This document shows positions 53,240 to 61,549 of a stretch of DNA of 64,000 nt, in pieces. The notes under the pieces are model-generated. The model did no database searches. It was not told the DNA's origin and saw nothing but the letters and a program-made list of their open reading frames with translations. Position 1 is the first letter of the stretch, and every line of letters begins with the position of its first letter. This stretch comes from Fibrobacter sp. UWH4 (GTDB lineage Bacteria; Fibrobacterota; Fibrobacteria; Fibrobacterales; Fibrobacteraceae). The translations under genes and the position numbers were made by a program. The stretch lies in the NCBI RefSeq assembly GCF_900142475.1, contig NZ_FRAY01000001.1, forward strand, positions 372,001 through 436,000, in the 5' to 3' direction.

Positions 53240-54655
53240 TTAACCTACAGAATGTTCGAGCTTAAGGGTCAGTAACTGACGGGCTTCCGTAGCGAATTCG
53301 CCCGGGAGTTCTTTGAACACGTCTTTACAGAAACCGCCCACCATCGCCTGAATGGCATCTTCGCGCTTGATGCCGCGGCTTTCGAAATAGAAAAGCTGGT
53401 CTTCGCTGATGCGGCTGGTCGTCGCTTCGTGTTCCGTGGTGGAGCTTGCGTTTGCGACAGTGATGTAGGGGAACGTGTGGGCTGCACTCTTGTCGCCCAC
53501 CAGCATGCTGTCGCACTGGGTGTAGTTGCGGGCGCCTGTAGCCGACTTGCGGATGCTCACTTCGCCGCGGTAGGCGTTGCTGGAATAGTCTGCGCTGATA
53601 CCCTTCGAAATGATGGTGCTCTTGGTGTTCTTGCCGATGTGAATCATCTTGGTGCCGGTATCGGCCTGCATGTGCCCGTTGGTGAGGGCCACGCTGTAGA
53701 ATTCTCCGACGGAGTTGTCTCCCAGCAGCACGCAGCTCGGATACTTCCATGTGATGGCGGAGCCTGTTTCGACCTGCGTCCAGCTGATGCGGCTGTTCTT
53801 GCCGGCGCACTTGCCGCGCTTGGTGACAAAGTTGTACACGCCGCCGGCGCCCGTTTCGCGGTCGCCTGCGTACCAGTTCTGCACGGTTGAATATTTAATC
53901 GAAGCGTTGTCTTTTGCCACGAGTTCCACGATGGCGCTGTGCAACTGCTTGCTGCTGAATTCCGGCGCCGTGCAACCTTCGAGGTAGCTCACGCTCGCAC
54001 CTTCATCAGCGATAATCAATGTGCGTTCGAACTGGCCTGCTTCCTTGTTGTTGATGCGGAAGTAGGTGGAAAGGTCCATCGGGCACTTGACTCCAGGCGG
54101 AATGTAGACGAAGCTTCCGTCGCCAAAGACTGCGCTGTTCAAAGCCGCAAAATAGTTGTCGCCTGCGGGCACCACGCTTCCCAGGTATTCCTCGATGAGT
54201 TCGGGATATTCCTTGATGGCGTCGCTGATGCTGCAGAACAAAATGCCCATTTCCATGAGCTTGCGCTTGTGGCTGGTGTAAATGCTGACCGAGTCAAAGA
54301 CCGCGTCCACGGCTACGTTCGCCAAACGCTTCTGTTCGTCGAGCGGAATGCCGAGCTTTTCGAAGGTGGCGAGCAACTCCGGGTCCACGTCCTCGATTTT
54401 CTCATGACTCTTCTTGGTCTTCGGGGCGGAGTAGTAGACGATGTCCTGCAGGTCCACCGGATTAAAGCTCAGCTCGCCCCAATTGGGCTGCTCCATGGTC
54501 TGGAGCTTTTCATAGGCTTTTAGTCGGAAATCGAGCATAAACTGCGGTTCGCCGCGGAGCTTGGAGGCTCTTCGGATGACATCTTCGTTCAGGCCTTTTT
54601 CGAAGGCCTCGTTTTCGATATCCGTGACAAATCCGTATTTATAATTTTCGCTCAT
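53240..54655 (-). CDS. sufB: Fe-S cluster assembly protein SufB
   Basis: A 471-residue scaffold of the SUF iron-sulfur cluster pathway. It begins [18 protein letters not shown], and carries [31 protein letters not shown] and [16 protein letters not shown], all typical of SufB. The ATG at 54655 follows AAAGGTG; the eight-codon extension is not used. SufC and SufD, usually adjacent, are absent on both sides, so the gene is orphaned here and its partners must lie elsewhere. Single gene. Confidence 0.95.
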   Translation of the reverse strand: MSENYKYGFVTDIENEAFEKGLNEDVIRRASKLRGEPQFMLDFRLKAYEKLQTMEQPNWGELSFNPVDLQDIVYYSAPKTKKSHEKIEDVDPELLATFEKLGIPLDEQKRLANVAVDAVFDSVSIYTSHKRKLMEMGILFCSISDAIKEYPELIEEYLGSVVPAGDNYFAALNSAVFGDGSFVYIPPGVKCPMDLSTYFRINNKEAGQFERTLIIADEGASVSYLEGCTAPEFSSKQLHSAIVELVAKDNASIKYSTVQNWYAGDRETGAGGVYNFVTKRGKCAGKNSRISWTQVETGSAITWKYPSCVLLGDNSVGEFYSVALTNGHMQADTGTKMIHIGKNTKSTIISKGISADYSSNAYRGEVSIRKSATGARNYTQCDSMLVGDKSAAHTFPYITVANASSTTEHEATTSRISEDQLFYFESRGIKREDAIQAMVGGFCKDVFKELPGEFATEARQLLTLKLEHSVG

Positions 54656-54791
54656 TTTACACCTTTTTTGCGGGTGCAAAGATAGAAAAAGGCGAACGTC
54701 GCGACAACCGAGCTTGCCTTATATAGAGGACGGTTTGGGTAATTGCAATATAAAAGTTATATTGTAGGGTATAAATCCATTCTAGGATGGG

Positions 54792-54816
54792 ACACCCATA
54801 ATCGGATTATGGGTGT
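54792..54816 (+). promoter_or_regulatory. Perfect 11-bp hairpin in the FliB-like leader
   Basis: ACACCCATAAT, CGG, ATTATGGGTGT ends 14 bases before the ATG of the FliB-like gene, whose ribosome-binding GTGAGGTG lies just after the stem. It may control translation or bind a regulator. Confidence 0.5.
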
Positions 54817-54830
54817 GAGGTGATTGGTCT

Positions 54831-55799
54831 ATGATTCTTCGAAAACCCGATTTCTACGATAAATTCAAGTGTACCGCATCGCTGTGCTCCGATACATGTT
54901 GCGTCGGTTGGGAAATAGATATCGACAAGGTTTCGCTGGATGCATACCGCAAGGTAGCAGGTGTTTTTGGAGATAAGCTGCGGGCTAACATCGAGGAGGG
55001 GCATTTCAAGTTATTGCCTCATGACCGCTGCCCCTTTTTGGACAAGGAAAACCTTTGCGAAATTTATACGCATCTCGGCGAGGACGCCCTTTGCGATATC
55101 TGCACCGAGCATCCGCGATTTGTGGAAGTCTTCGGCGATATTATGGAACGCGGAATCGGTCTCTGCTGCGAAGAAGCGGCGAGGCTTCTTTTTGCGGGGG
55201 AAGGTCCGCTTCAGTTTGTGACCTGTGAATGCGACGAACCTGAAGATGAACTGGACGAAGATGATATCGAAGTCCGCGATCAGGTGCTATACATGCGTGA
55301 CGATTTTTTCAATACGCTTGCCGATAGCGATATGAAGTTTGGGAACAAACTCTACAATGTTTTTGGCTACACCGGAGAGAATCCCTTTGCTCCGTTTGAA
55401 AGCGTAGAAGCTTTTGTGGATCAACTCGCAAAAACCATTAGCTATGGCCCTGCTTGGGATGCGGCGCTAGCACGAATTCAGAACCGCATCAAGGCTCCCT
55501 CAAGTCCCCAAGAACGTGCGGCGCGCATCGAAGACGAAGGCTATTTTTCTGAAAACGACAGTATCCGACTGCTGGCTTATCTGATTTACCGTCACTACGC
55601 CAAAAGCTTATATGACGGTCTCGAACAGGGAAAACTGCAGTTCGCCCTGTTCTTCTGGAACGTGGCCCGATTCTTTACAAAGGAATTGGCGGGAGATGCT
55701 CCGGGCGACATCAAGGTCAACGCCGTGAAAATTCTTTCGAAACAGCTTGAATACTGCGAAGAGAATATGGCGATGATTGAAACCGCCTTGGACGAATAA
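54831..55799 (+). CDS. FliB-like lysine N-methylase
   Basis: A 322-residue protein of the flagellin lysine-N-methylase (FliB) family, radical-SAM-like enzymes with a Cys-rich N terminus: C14, C19, C23, C24 in KCTASLCSDTCCVGWEID, then C67 in DRCPFL, CEIYTHLG, CDICTEHPRF and the CC pair in GLCCEEAARLL. The rest is helical. No flagellar genes occur in the window and Fibrobacter is described as non-flagellated, so the substrate is probably another protein. Single gene behind the 54792 hairpin. Confidence 0.85.
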   Translation: MILRKPDFYDKFKCTASLCSDTCCVGWEIDIDKVSLDAYRKVAGVFGDKLRANIEEGHFKLLPHDRCPFLDKENLCEIYTHLGEDALCDICTEHPRFVEVFGDIMERGIGLCCEEAARLLFAGEGPLQFVTCECDEPEDELDEDDIEVRDQVLYMRDDFFNTLADSDMKFGNKLYNVFGYTGENPFAPFESVEAFVDQLAKTISYGPAWDAALARIQNRIKAPSSPQERAARIEDEGYFSENDSIRLLAYLIYRHYAKSLYDGLEQGKLQFALFFWNVARFFTKELAGDAPGDIKVNAVKILSKQLEYCEENMAMIETALDE

Positions 55800-55857
55800 G
55801 ATTCTCTTTAATTGCAGGGCTGAGTGGAAAAATTTTTCTTACTCCAATTTGGAATAT

Positions 55858-56025
55858 CTACGCTTCGAGGCGTTCGCCAATTACAAGACTGAGGTAGGCG
55901 ACCGCTGCCGAAATGGCGGCGAGGATGCTTCCCGAACCCAGGAACATTGCTCCGAACACGACGGGGGCGAGCATCAGGAGTGTAGAAAACAGGATTTTGT
56001 TGTTTGCTATGCTAAAACGATTCAT
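55858..56025 (-). CDS. 55-residue membrane protein with hairpin-blocked start
   Basis: A short frame on the minus strand, MNRFSIANNKILFSTLLMLA onward, ends ERLEA. It has two hydrophobic segments (ILFSTLLMLAPVVFGAMFL and ILAAISAAVAYLSLVIG, split by GSGS). The ATG at 56025 follows AGAGGTAAATT, a good ribosome-binding site that lies inside a perfect hairpin (56027-56053). Codon choice is like the neighbouring genes. I do not recognise it. The paired segments suggest a small membrane-inserted peptide. Confidence 0.65.
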   Translation of the reverse strand: MNRFSIANNKILFSTLLMLAPVVFGAMFLGSGSILAAISAAVAYLSLVIGERLEA

Positions 56026-56026
56026 A

Positions 56027-56053
56027 ATTTACCTCTCTTTTACAGAGGTAAAT
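56027..56053 (-). promoter_or_regulatory. Hairpin sequestering a ribosome-binding site
   Basis: On the minus strand ATTTACCTCT, GTAAAAG, AGAGGTAAAT is a perfect 10-bp stem. Its right arm contains the AGAGGT ribosome-binding site two bases before the 55-residue frame, so translation would need the stem to open. Confidence 0.55.
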
Positions 56054-56103
56054 ATAGATTTGAAATGATGTCAAAAACTGACAAAATGTAATAATTTCTG
56101 TTA

Positions 56104-56724
56104 TTATTCCCGCGTAGGCACGAATCTCCACGCTAGCGGAATCAGTCCACCGCCAATAGAGTTCCCGATGGTAATGACCACGAGAGATTTTAGCATCAAC
56201 GCTGAAAAATCTCCGGCGAGCGAGAAGTAGAACATGTCTGCGATGCAGTGCTCGAATCCGCTCAAGATAAAGACCATGACCGGGAGAAAAACGATGACAA
56301 CTTTTCCGGCCTGGTTTTCAATTCTCTTGTAACCGTCGGCGGCAATGAACATCAGCATGCCACAGAAAATGCCCAGTATGAAGAGGCTTACGATGCTGTC
56401 GCCCTCCTTGATGAGGCAGAGTGCGTTTGACTTGGCCTGCAGGGTGTCGCCATAGCGTGTGAGCGCAATCATTCTTGCAAAAAGGAACGTCCCGATAAAG
56501 TTGCCGAGCCATACGATTCCGAGGAAACCCCAGTAGCTAGGCTTGTTGTTGACGAAATAGCCGACTTTGCCCGTGAAAAGGTTAAAGCCAAAATTCAGGA
56601 TGGTAAACAGCCCGAGCCCGAAAAGGAACGAACCTAGAATCTTGTTGTCGCTGGAAAGGTAGGCCGTGCCGCCAAGGCCGATGCAGAGGCCAGAGTAAAT
56701 AGACAGAATAAGATTTTTAATCAC
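56104..56724 (-). CDS. Formate/nitrite-type (FNT) channel
   Basis: A ~206-residue inner-membrane channel with six hydrophobic segments. Family landmarks are GLCIGLGGTAYLSS, the central GNFIGTFLFARM, SGFEHCIADMFYF with the conserved histidine, and GNSIGGGLIPLAW. FNT channels pass formate, nitrite or hydrosulfide; formate is a likely end product in a fermenting Fibrobacter, but that is inference. Start is GTG 56724 (TTG 56733 is possible); no clear ribosome-binding site. Shorter than most FocA (~280). Confidence 0.85.
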   Translation of the reverse strand: MIKNLILSIYSGLCIGLGGTAYLSSDNKILGSFLFGLGLFTILNFGFNLFTGKVGYFVNNKPSYWGFLGIVWLGNFIGTFLFARMIALTRYGDTLQAKSNALCLIKEGDSIVSLFILGIFCGMLMFIAADGYKRIENQAGKVVIVFLPVMVFILSGFEHCIADMFYFSLAGDFSALMLKSLVVITIGNSIGGGLIPLAWRFVPTRE

Positions 56725-56783
56725 GGGCGGCAAATTTAGAAAATTTATACCCGAGTCTAACTTTTAAATGAAATAATTTTTTC

Positions 56784-57890
56784 TTATTCTACAATCAGCG
56801 ACTTGTCGTATATGTAGTCAACTTCTTCGGGCGAGATTCCACCGGGAACGAGGTCCAGCTTGGATCGGTTCACCTTCATGGCTGCGGCGAACTGGTCGCG
56901 CATTTCGCGCGAAACCTTGCATTTGCCGATGAGCTTGTCAAGCATCGCGGTGAAATCGGCGGTGCTTTCGAGGCACAGGAGTGCCAAAATGCGCTTGACA
57001 TCTTCGGGAACTTTCTTTTCGCAGATTTCCACGTAGGCAGCGAGGAAGTAACCGACGGCTGGGCCGTGGGGCACGCCCTGATGCAGCGTGAGGTCGTAGC
57101 TCATGCCGTGCGGTACGGCGGTGCTCGTGTGCGCGATGGACATGCCCGCGATAGTCGAGGTGAGCATGAGTTTTTCGTAAAGACATCCATCGACGGGGGA
57201 GTCGGAGAGGAGCGCGTCCTTAAATTCGCCCCAGAGCTTGAGGCCGTATTCCGGGCACATGCGGTTGAATGCGTTGGAATAGACGTTCAGGATGCTTTCG
57301 ACCATGTGGGCGAGGGCGTCGACAGCGGTGTTCACGATTAGCGCTTTCTTGGCGGAGGCGAGGTACTTGCCGTCAACAAGCGCGAGCGCCGGGAAAATCT
57401 TGTGCGGGATGCTCTTTTTCAGTTGAATCTTGTGGTTCGTGATGATGGCGACCGGAGTTGCCTCGGAACCTGTTCCGCAGGTTGTCGGTACAGCAACGAC
57501 AGGTACGTGGCCGAGCGGCTTTTCGGGAGCCTTGTGCAAGTTGTCTGCGTCAACACTCGGGTTTGCAAGGAGCAAAGCGACTGCTTTTGCAGCATCGATG
57601 GCGGAACCGCCCCCGATGCCGATGATGTAATCGGCATCGAAATCGCGAGCCAGCTTTGCGGCGTTCCCCACGGTATCGGTTGACGGATTTTCTTCGACCT
57701 GGTCAAAAACTTGGTACGGCACGCGGCCCGCATCCAGAACGGCGGTGACATCGTTCAAGGAACCGTTCTTCTTGGCGGAAGTTCTGCCCGTCATGATGAA
57801 TGCGCGCTTTCCAATTGCAAGCAAGTTTTGCGTGTGGTTCTTCACGCAGTTCTTTTCAACATAGATGTCCGTGGGTACATAGAAACGCAT
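56784..57890 (-). CDS. Iron-containing alcohol dehydrogenase
   Basis: A 368-residue class III alcohol dehydrogenase (Fe-ADH), NAD(P)-dependent. NAD-binding GIGGGSAIDAAKAVALLL, TTCGTGSEATP, the metal ligands in DALAHMVE and HGMSYDLTLHQGVPHG are all in place. Such enzymes interconvert short alcohols and aldehydes, for example butanol or 1,3-propanediol; the substrate is unknown. The gene follows the FNT channel on the same strand with a ~50-bp gap, so a fermentation-related pair is possible. Confidence 0.93.
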   Translation of the reverse strand: MRFYVPTDIYVEKNCVKNHTQNLLAIGKRAFIMTGRTSAKKNGSLNDVTAVLDAGRVPYQVFDQVEENPSTDTVGNAAKLARDFDADYIIGIGGGSAIDAAKAVALLLANPSVDADNLHKAPEKPLGHVPVVAVPTTCGTGSEATPVAIITNHKIQLKKSIPHKIFPALALVDGKYLASAKKALIVNTAVDALAHMVESILNVYSNAFNRMCPEYGLKLWGEFKDALLSDSPVDGCLYEKLMLTSTIAGMSIAHTSTAVPHGMSYDLTLHQGVPHGPAVGYFLAAYVEICEKKVPEDVKRILALLCLESTADFTAMLDKLIGKCKVSREMRDQFAAAMKVNRSKLDLVPGGISPEEVDYIYDKSLIVE

Positions 57891-57956
57891 AGAATGGTCC
57901 TGAAATTATGAGAGTATGCAAAAAAATAGTAAATCGAGGTTGGAAAATTTTGCCGG

Positions 57957-58883
57957 CTAGAACCTGCGTACCACAAGGATTTCGAAGGCCGCTACGTATT
58001 TTTGTTCCAGGTGCTCGCCAAACGCGATGGCAGAATATCCGCTTTTAAGAACGATGTTCCATGCCCATTTTTCCCCGATGTAGCCAAAAGCGGTCTTTAT
58101 GTCCGATTCGGGTAAGAGCAGGTTGCCATCGTCAGCGTGCTCGCGACCGTACGCGACGCCTACAACGCCCCAGAGGTTCCAGAAATATCCGTTGCTGAAA
58201 ACGAAGGTGTAAGTGTACCCGACGTCACCCCAAATGGAGGTGATGTCGCGCTTGTCGTTTTCGTAGCCGAGAACCCCGTCGTTGTCTTCGGCAATGTTTC
58301 GCTGCAGGCGCCCGCCGATAATCAAGCTCCCGGCAGATTTCTTTTGACGGCGATCCAAAAAGTAGGCGCTCCTGGGGGCGAAATCTCCTTTCGCGGTTGC
58401 CATCCAGAGCAACGAGAAATACATGTCCGCAAACCAGAGGTCTATAAATTCCCGTTCCTTTTCGCCGTCGTGTTCGACTTCCGCGGTAAAGCCGCTGTAA
58501 AAGCGGAGCTTTGCCGCAAGCCACCAGTTTCCCGGGAAAAAGTCGAGCCCTGTCTCGAAAGCCTGGGTGTCTGATTTTTCTTTTGAAGTGGTAAAAGGGA
58601 GACTGTACTTGAAATCGGCAGACACGTCCCACGAAATTCCGAATGTGGTAAACAGACTGTCGTAACCGAAGCCGATGCCCACATCGACCGGCCGGTTCGA
58701 ATTGAGCATCGAGTTGTTGTAGGCGGAATTCCAGATAGCCACGAAATTGTAATCGCACAAGAAACGCAGCGAGAACCGTTCACGGAACTTGGAAACCGAG
58801 GGCTCGTCGCTGTCTTGTGCTTCGGCAAAGGCTAACCCTGCGAATGCTAGGGAGAACAGGAATATTTTCAGGACACTCTTCAT
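57957..58883 (-). CDS. DUF4421-like outer-membrane protein
   Basis: A 308-residue exported protein (signal MKSVLKIFLFSLAFAGLAFA) made of alternating strands, ending VAAFEILVVRRF with a C-terminal aromatic. VDVGIGFGYDSLFTTFGISW resembles DUF4421 proteins, which are outer-membrane barrels of unknown role. Upstream at 58907 lies the partial CRISPR-like repeat, which here would fall in the promoter/leader region. Single gene. Assignment to DUF4421 is tentative. Confidence 0.7.
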   Translation of the reverse strand: MKSVLKIFLFSLAFAGLAFAEAQDSDEPSVSKFRERFSLRFLCDYNFVAIWNSAYNNSMLNSNRPVDVGIGFGYDSLFTTFGISWDVSADFKYSLPFTTSKEKSDTQAFETGLDFFPGNWWLAAKLRFYSGFTAEVEHDGEKEREFIDLWFADMYFSLLWMATAKGDFAPRSAYFLDRRQKKSAGSLIIGGRLQRNIAEDNDGVLGYENDKRDITSIWGDVGYTYTFVFSNGYFWNLWGVVGVAYGREHADDGNLLLPESDIKTAFGYIGEKWAWNIVLKSGYSAIAFGEHLEQKYVAAFEILVVRRF

Positions 58884-58906
58884 CAGGGACCTTGAAAAGA
58901 TAATAA

Positions 58907-58924
58907 CATAAAGAGCCCCTATAA
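58907..58924. repeat. Partial CRISPR-like repeat (3' half)
   Basis: CATAAAGAGCCCCTATAA matches positions 15-32 of the 35-bp repeat at 60972 with one change. The first 14 positions are not recognisable. It may be a decayed copy or chance. Confidence 0.4.
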
Positions 58925-58993
58925 AATTTTACAGGTACTTCGCTTCGGGAGTATCCTTTAGGATTTCTTTCACGGAAAGAATATAAAAATTTT

Positions 58994-59434
58994 CTAATCC
59001 TTTTGAGGTTGCTTGCGACAGTGGGCGCACCATGTTTTGATTTGTTGTACGCCGTCGGTAGACCAAAGCGCCCAGGCGATCAGCACCGGCTGGAAGAACA
59101 GGCGTATGAGTCGGGCTTGGTCGGTATCGAGCCCGAAAGCGCTGATGCCGTTCACGTACTGGCTGATGTTGCCTGGGAAAATGGCGACGTAGAACAGCGC
59201 GAGGAGCACCCCCACCGTTCCCTTGTACTTGTACAAGAATATCATGCCGAGGCCGAGAGCGATCTCGACAACCCCTGAGGCCAATACCACGAAATCCAGG
59301 AATCCCGGATTCTGCGGAAACCACGACGGAACCTGCGCCAGGAATTCCTGCCTGGCGATGGTCAAGTGACTGACACCTGCATAGGTCATAAAAATGCCCA
59401 GCAGAACCCTCAAAACCATTTTTACGTATTTCAT
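58994..59434 (-). CDS. DoxX-family membrane protein
   Basis: A 146-residue protein with four transmembrane segments; MKYVKMVLRVLLGIFMTYAG and VVEIALGLGMIFLYKYKGTV match the DoxX/DoxD-like family, which has roles in redox and oxidative-stress responses. The C terminus is short and charged with a CAHC pair. Neighbours are a GNAT gene and the outer-membrane gene; no operon is evident. No promoter recognised. Confidence 0.8.
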   Translation of the reverse strand: MKYVKMVLRVLLGIFMTYAGVSHLTIARQEFLAQVPSWFPQNPGFLDFVVLASGVVEIALGLGMIFLYKYKGTVGVLLALFYVAIFPGNISQYVNGISAFGLDTDQARLIRLFFQPVLIAWALWSTDGVQQIKTWCAHCRKQPQKD

Positions 59435-59508
59435 ACTTCTAATATAGGATAAGTAGAGCGGAAATGCAAAAAAAAAATTTTGCGAGTAAGGAATGATGAA
59501 AGGTAGTT

Positions 59509-59955
59509 TTAAAAAGAAATCTCAATTTCAAACAGTTGGTTCGCAAGCCCGACCGTTGGTTCAAAATCAGCAATCTTCTTGAACCCGTATTTTTCGTATA
59601 GGCCGTGGTGCTCGCTTTTGAGATAAACTTTTTTGTAGCCGAGCCTTTGGGCGTAATCAAGCGCTGCGTCAATTAAGCTTTTGGATAGCCGCTCTCCCCG
59701 GAATTTTTCGCTAACGTAAACGAGGTTAATAAAGGGGCTGCAATTGAATTTCGGAGGAATGTTCCCGTTCTCCTCGAGAACGCAAAAGCCGACAGCATCT
59801 TCACCGTGTACAGCAACGAAAACTTTTTCCCAGTCTAGGAAATCATTCTTTGACATTCGCTCGGCTAAACGACGCCCCGGCTGCCATGGGCAATCTTTCG
59901 CGAAAGCGCGGGTCTTTTCCCACCACGGATCATCTTTGCTAATCGCGATTATCAT
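59509..59955 (-). CDS. GNAT-family acetyltransferase
   Basis: A 148-residue N-acetyltransferase. It shows beta strands (VFVAVHGEDAVGFCVLEE), the acetyl-CoA-binding VYVSEKFRGERLSKSLIDAA (motif A region) and KKVYLKSEHHGLYEKYGFKK (motif B). Substrate unknown. Start MIIAISKDDPWW is the first ATG and lies just after a short gap from the repeat at 60048. Single gene at the border of the repeat-bearing region. Confidence 0.85.
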   Translation of the reverse strand: MIIAISKDDPWWEKTRAFAKDCPWQPGRRLAERMSKNDFLDWEKVFVAVHGEDAVGFCVLEENGNIPPKFNCSPFINLVYVSEKFRGERLSKSLIDAALDYAQRLGYKKVYLKSEHHGLYEKYGFKKIADFEPTVGLANQLFEIEISF

Positions 59956-60047
59956 TGCTTGCCTCGTCTTTTAAAGAATCCCTATAGGACTTAACTAAAC
60001 ATGATAAACCTTTTTTAGAGACAATATACCACTTTTTCAAAGGGATG

Positions 60048-60082
60048 GTTTTACCTCTGCCCAAAAAGAGCCCCTATAAGAC
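60048..60082. repeat. Diverged copy of the 35-bp CRISPR-like repeat
   Basis: Starts GTTTTACCTC and ends CCTATAAGAC like the copies at 60972-61571, with five differences (positions 11, 12, 14, 17 and 26). On the minus strand it is read as the end GLIGALFGQR and stop of the 84-residue frame. Confidence 0.75.
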
Positions 60083-60305
60083 CAAAGCCTTCCACGACTC
60101 GTTTCACGCCAGAAGTGAAATTGGAAAAAAGAGTCGACGCCGAAGCCAATCCCGTTAATTTTTGCGAAAGATCTATTTTATTTTTAAGGCTATCTAACAC
60201 TCCGCCCGTTTTTCCAAGCTCTGAGTTAAGCAGCTTGATATCGTTGGACGTCTTCACAAAGGTATTGTTAGACAATAAATTTATAGATACACTTAAACTG
60301 GCCAT
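60051..60305 (-). CDS. Possible 84-residue protein ending in a CRISPR-like repeat
   Basis: The frame starts MASLSVSINLLSNNTFVKTS and ends EGFGLIGALFGQR, whose last codons lie in the repeat at 60048. The middle is helical (LNSELGKTGGVLDSLKNKID). No ribosome-binding site precedes the ATG; only a T-rich stretch does. A fragment of a larger protein, for example a phage tail protein, is possible. Weakly supported as a real gene. Confidence 0.4.
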   Translation of the reverse strand: MASLSVSINLLSNNTFVKTSNDIKLLNSELGKTGGVLDSLKNKIDLSQKLTGLASASTLFSNFTSGVKRVVEGFGLIGALFGQR

Positions 60306-60365
60306 GCAACAAAAATAATTGCACGACCATAAAAAAAACTTATTTTGGGAACAAATTTTTTTAAC

Positions 60366-60827
60366 TCAGCTTGCAGGAGGCGCAAACAAAACGGGCCACC
60401 TAGCATAGCGAGTTTTATGAAGGAACATTGCCCAGAAAGCCCAAGCAAAGCCAGGGCCGCAATTTACCAATGCTATCCAAGATACCCCGTAAAAGAAAGA
60501 TTCCGGACGATCCCAAAACATCACCGCCAAGAAAAGGCTAAAAAATGCGCAAATGGCTATACCGACCACCCACACACTGGACGCACACTCGCCAATTTTT
60601 GTGTCGTAAAGACGCTTACCGTCAATCCAGTCATTGCTCACATAGAATGTGTAAAGATAATACGGAAGCAACGCGAACAAATAGACAATAAAATTGTCAG
60701 TCCATACAGGAGCCAAAACACCCGCCAAGAACAGAACGAACGGAATGACAGCGCAAAGCATAAAAATTTTGCGTTTCAAGACGGCCTTTCCAACAACGTC
60801 CACATTCATGTCATTTACCGTTTTCAT
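60366..60827 (-). CDS. Small four-helix membrane protein of unknown function
   Basis: A 153-residue membrane protein (start MKTVNDMNVDVVGKAVLKRK) with hydrophobic segments near 21-42, 46-62, 88-110 and 118-135. AGGGAGGC stands before ATG 60827. A promoter (TTGACA, 16 bases, TATAGA at 60844-60871) and a terminator-like hairpin upstream (60922-60947) give it its own transcription unit. The frame open from 60866 is not used. It is enclosed by two CRISPR-like repeats. DUF805-like membership is a possibility only. Confidence 0.65.
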   Translation of the reverse strand: MKTVNDMNVDVVGKAVLKRKIFMLCAVIPFVLFLAGVLAPVWTDNFIVYLFALLPYYLYTFYVSNDWIDGKRLYDTKIGECASSVWVVGIAICAFFSLFLAVMFWDRPESFFYGVSWIALVNCGPGFAWAFWAMFLHKTRYARWPVLFAPPAS

Positions 60828-60843
60828 TTTAAGCCTCCCTACA

Positions 60844-60871
60844 TCTATAATATATACAAAAATCATGTCAA
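60844..60871 (-). promoter_or_regulatory. Sigma-70-type promoter
   Basis: On the minus strand TTGACA, 16 bases, TATAGA, about 17 bases before the first codons of the membrane protein gene at 60827. Confidence 0.5.
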
Positions 60872-60921
60872 AAACAAAAAAATGCGCAGAAATCGACTTT
60901 TCATTATTCCAAGTCGTAATA

Positions 60922-60947
60922 AAAAAGTGGCCAACAGGTCACTTTTT
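60922..60947. terminator. Bidirectional hairpin
   Basis: AAAAAGTGGCC, AACA, GGTCACTTTTT, one G-T pair. Lies between the repeat at 60972 and the membrane-protein promoter. Confidence 0.65.
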
Positions 60948-61006
60948 CGGACTAATCCATTTTGTGAATTTGTTTTACCTCGACTCATAAAGAGCCTCTA
61001 TAAGAC

Positions 61007-61257
61007 TAAAGGAAAAGACGATGTGAATGTCTATTTTAAGTTAAAAGAAAGCGATAAATTCTACTTCTTTAAAAGGAAATAAAAAAAACCAGTTTGGAAA
61101 GGAAACTGGGAAACCCGGGGTGGGCGAGGCGAGATAAAACCCGTCAGACCCTTCATGGAATTCCCTTTCGGGCCCATGCGTCGCACCACTGTTTTTCAAG
61201 TGGCTCTCCACATCAACAATATACATTCTTTTCTTCTCCAAGTCAATAGGGCCATAA
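61007..61257. other. Insert A: 3' ends of two convergent genes with terminator
   Basis: On the plus strand the frame KDDVNVYFKLKESDKFYFFK ends at 61082 (TAA at 61080-61082). On the minus strand a frame running through the upstream repeat reads YGPIDLEKKRMYIVDVESHL onward. Between them is a hairpin (CCAGTTT, GGAAAGG, AAACTGG at 61090-61110) with eight A in plus (T run on minus). The piece looks like the junction of two facing genes cut from another genomic place. Confidence 0.55.
61082..61110 (-). terminator. Rho-independent terminator inside insert A
   Basis: On the minus strand CCAGTTT, seven bases, AAACTGG, then TTTTTTTT. It cuts the long minus frame 61041-61274, so that frame is not one gene. 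Confidence 0.7.
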
Positions 61258-61270
61258 GTTTTACCTCGAC

Positions 61271-61549
61271 TCATAAAGAGCCTCTATAAGACTGAGCTTC
61301 TTCTTCCAGTTCAGAAAGCGCCACCTTGCGGTAGTCCCCCGTCCAGTCGAGGATTCCTGCGGGAATCTCTAGGGAAGCCTGTTCGCTGATGGCAAAGCGC
61401 GGCTGGCGCACGAGCAGCAAGTACTTTTTCCCTTCGCAACGGAGCACCACCAGAACACCGACCGCATTACCGCGCACCAGGACAATCCCGTGCACCGGGC
61501 GCCCGTCGGGGAGTGTCGCCGTGGCGGCTAGCTTGAGTTTTACCTCGAC
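61271..61549 (-). pseudogene. Nudix hydrolase internal fragment between repeats (insert B)
   Basis: The frame VEVKLKLAATATLPDGRPV, then HGIVLVRGNAVGVLVVLRCE, QPRFAISEQASLEIPAGILD and YRKVALSELEEEAQ resembles the N-terminal half of an ADP-sugar-type Nudix hydrolase and stops within the Nudix box, at the 61258 repeat. It has no start of its own: the frame enters from the 61537 repeat, after a TGA in it. No ribosome-binding site. It is a captured fragment rather than a gene. Confidence 0.65.

Noticed and set aside
61041-61274. A 77-residue minus-strand gene starting in the repeat
   Set aside because: A terminator with eight T lies inside the frame, and the start codon is simply part of the repeat. 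It is described as part of insert A.
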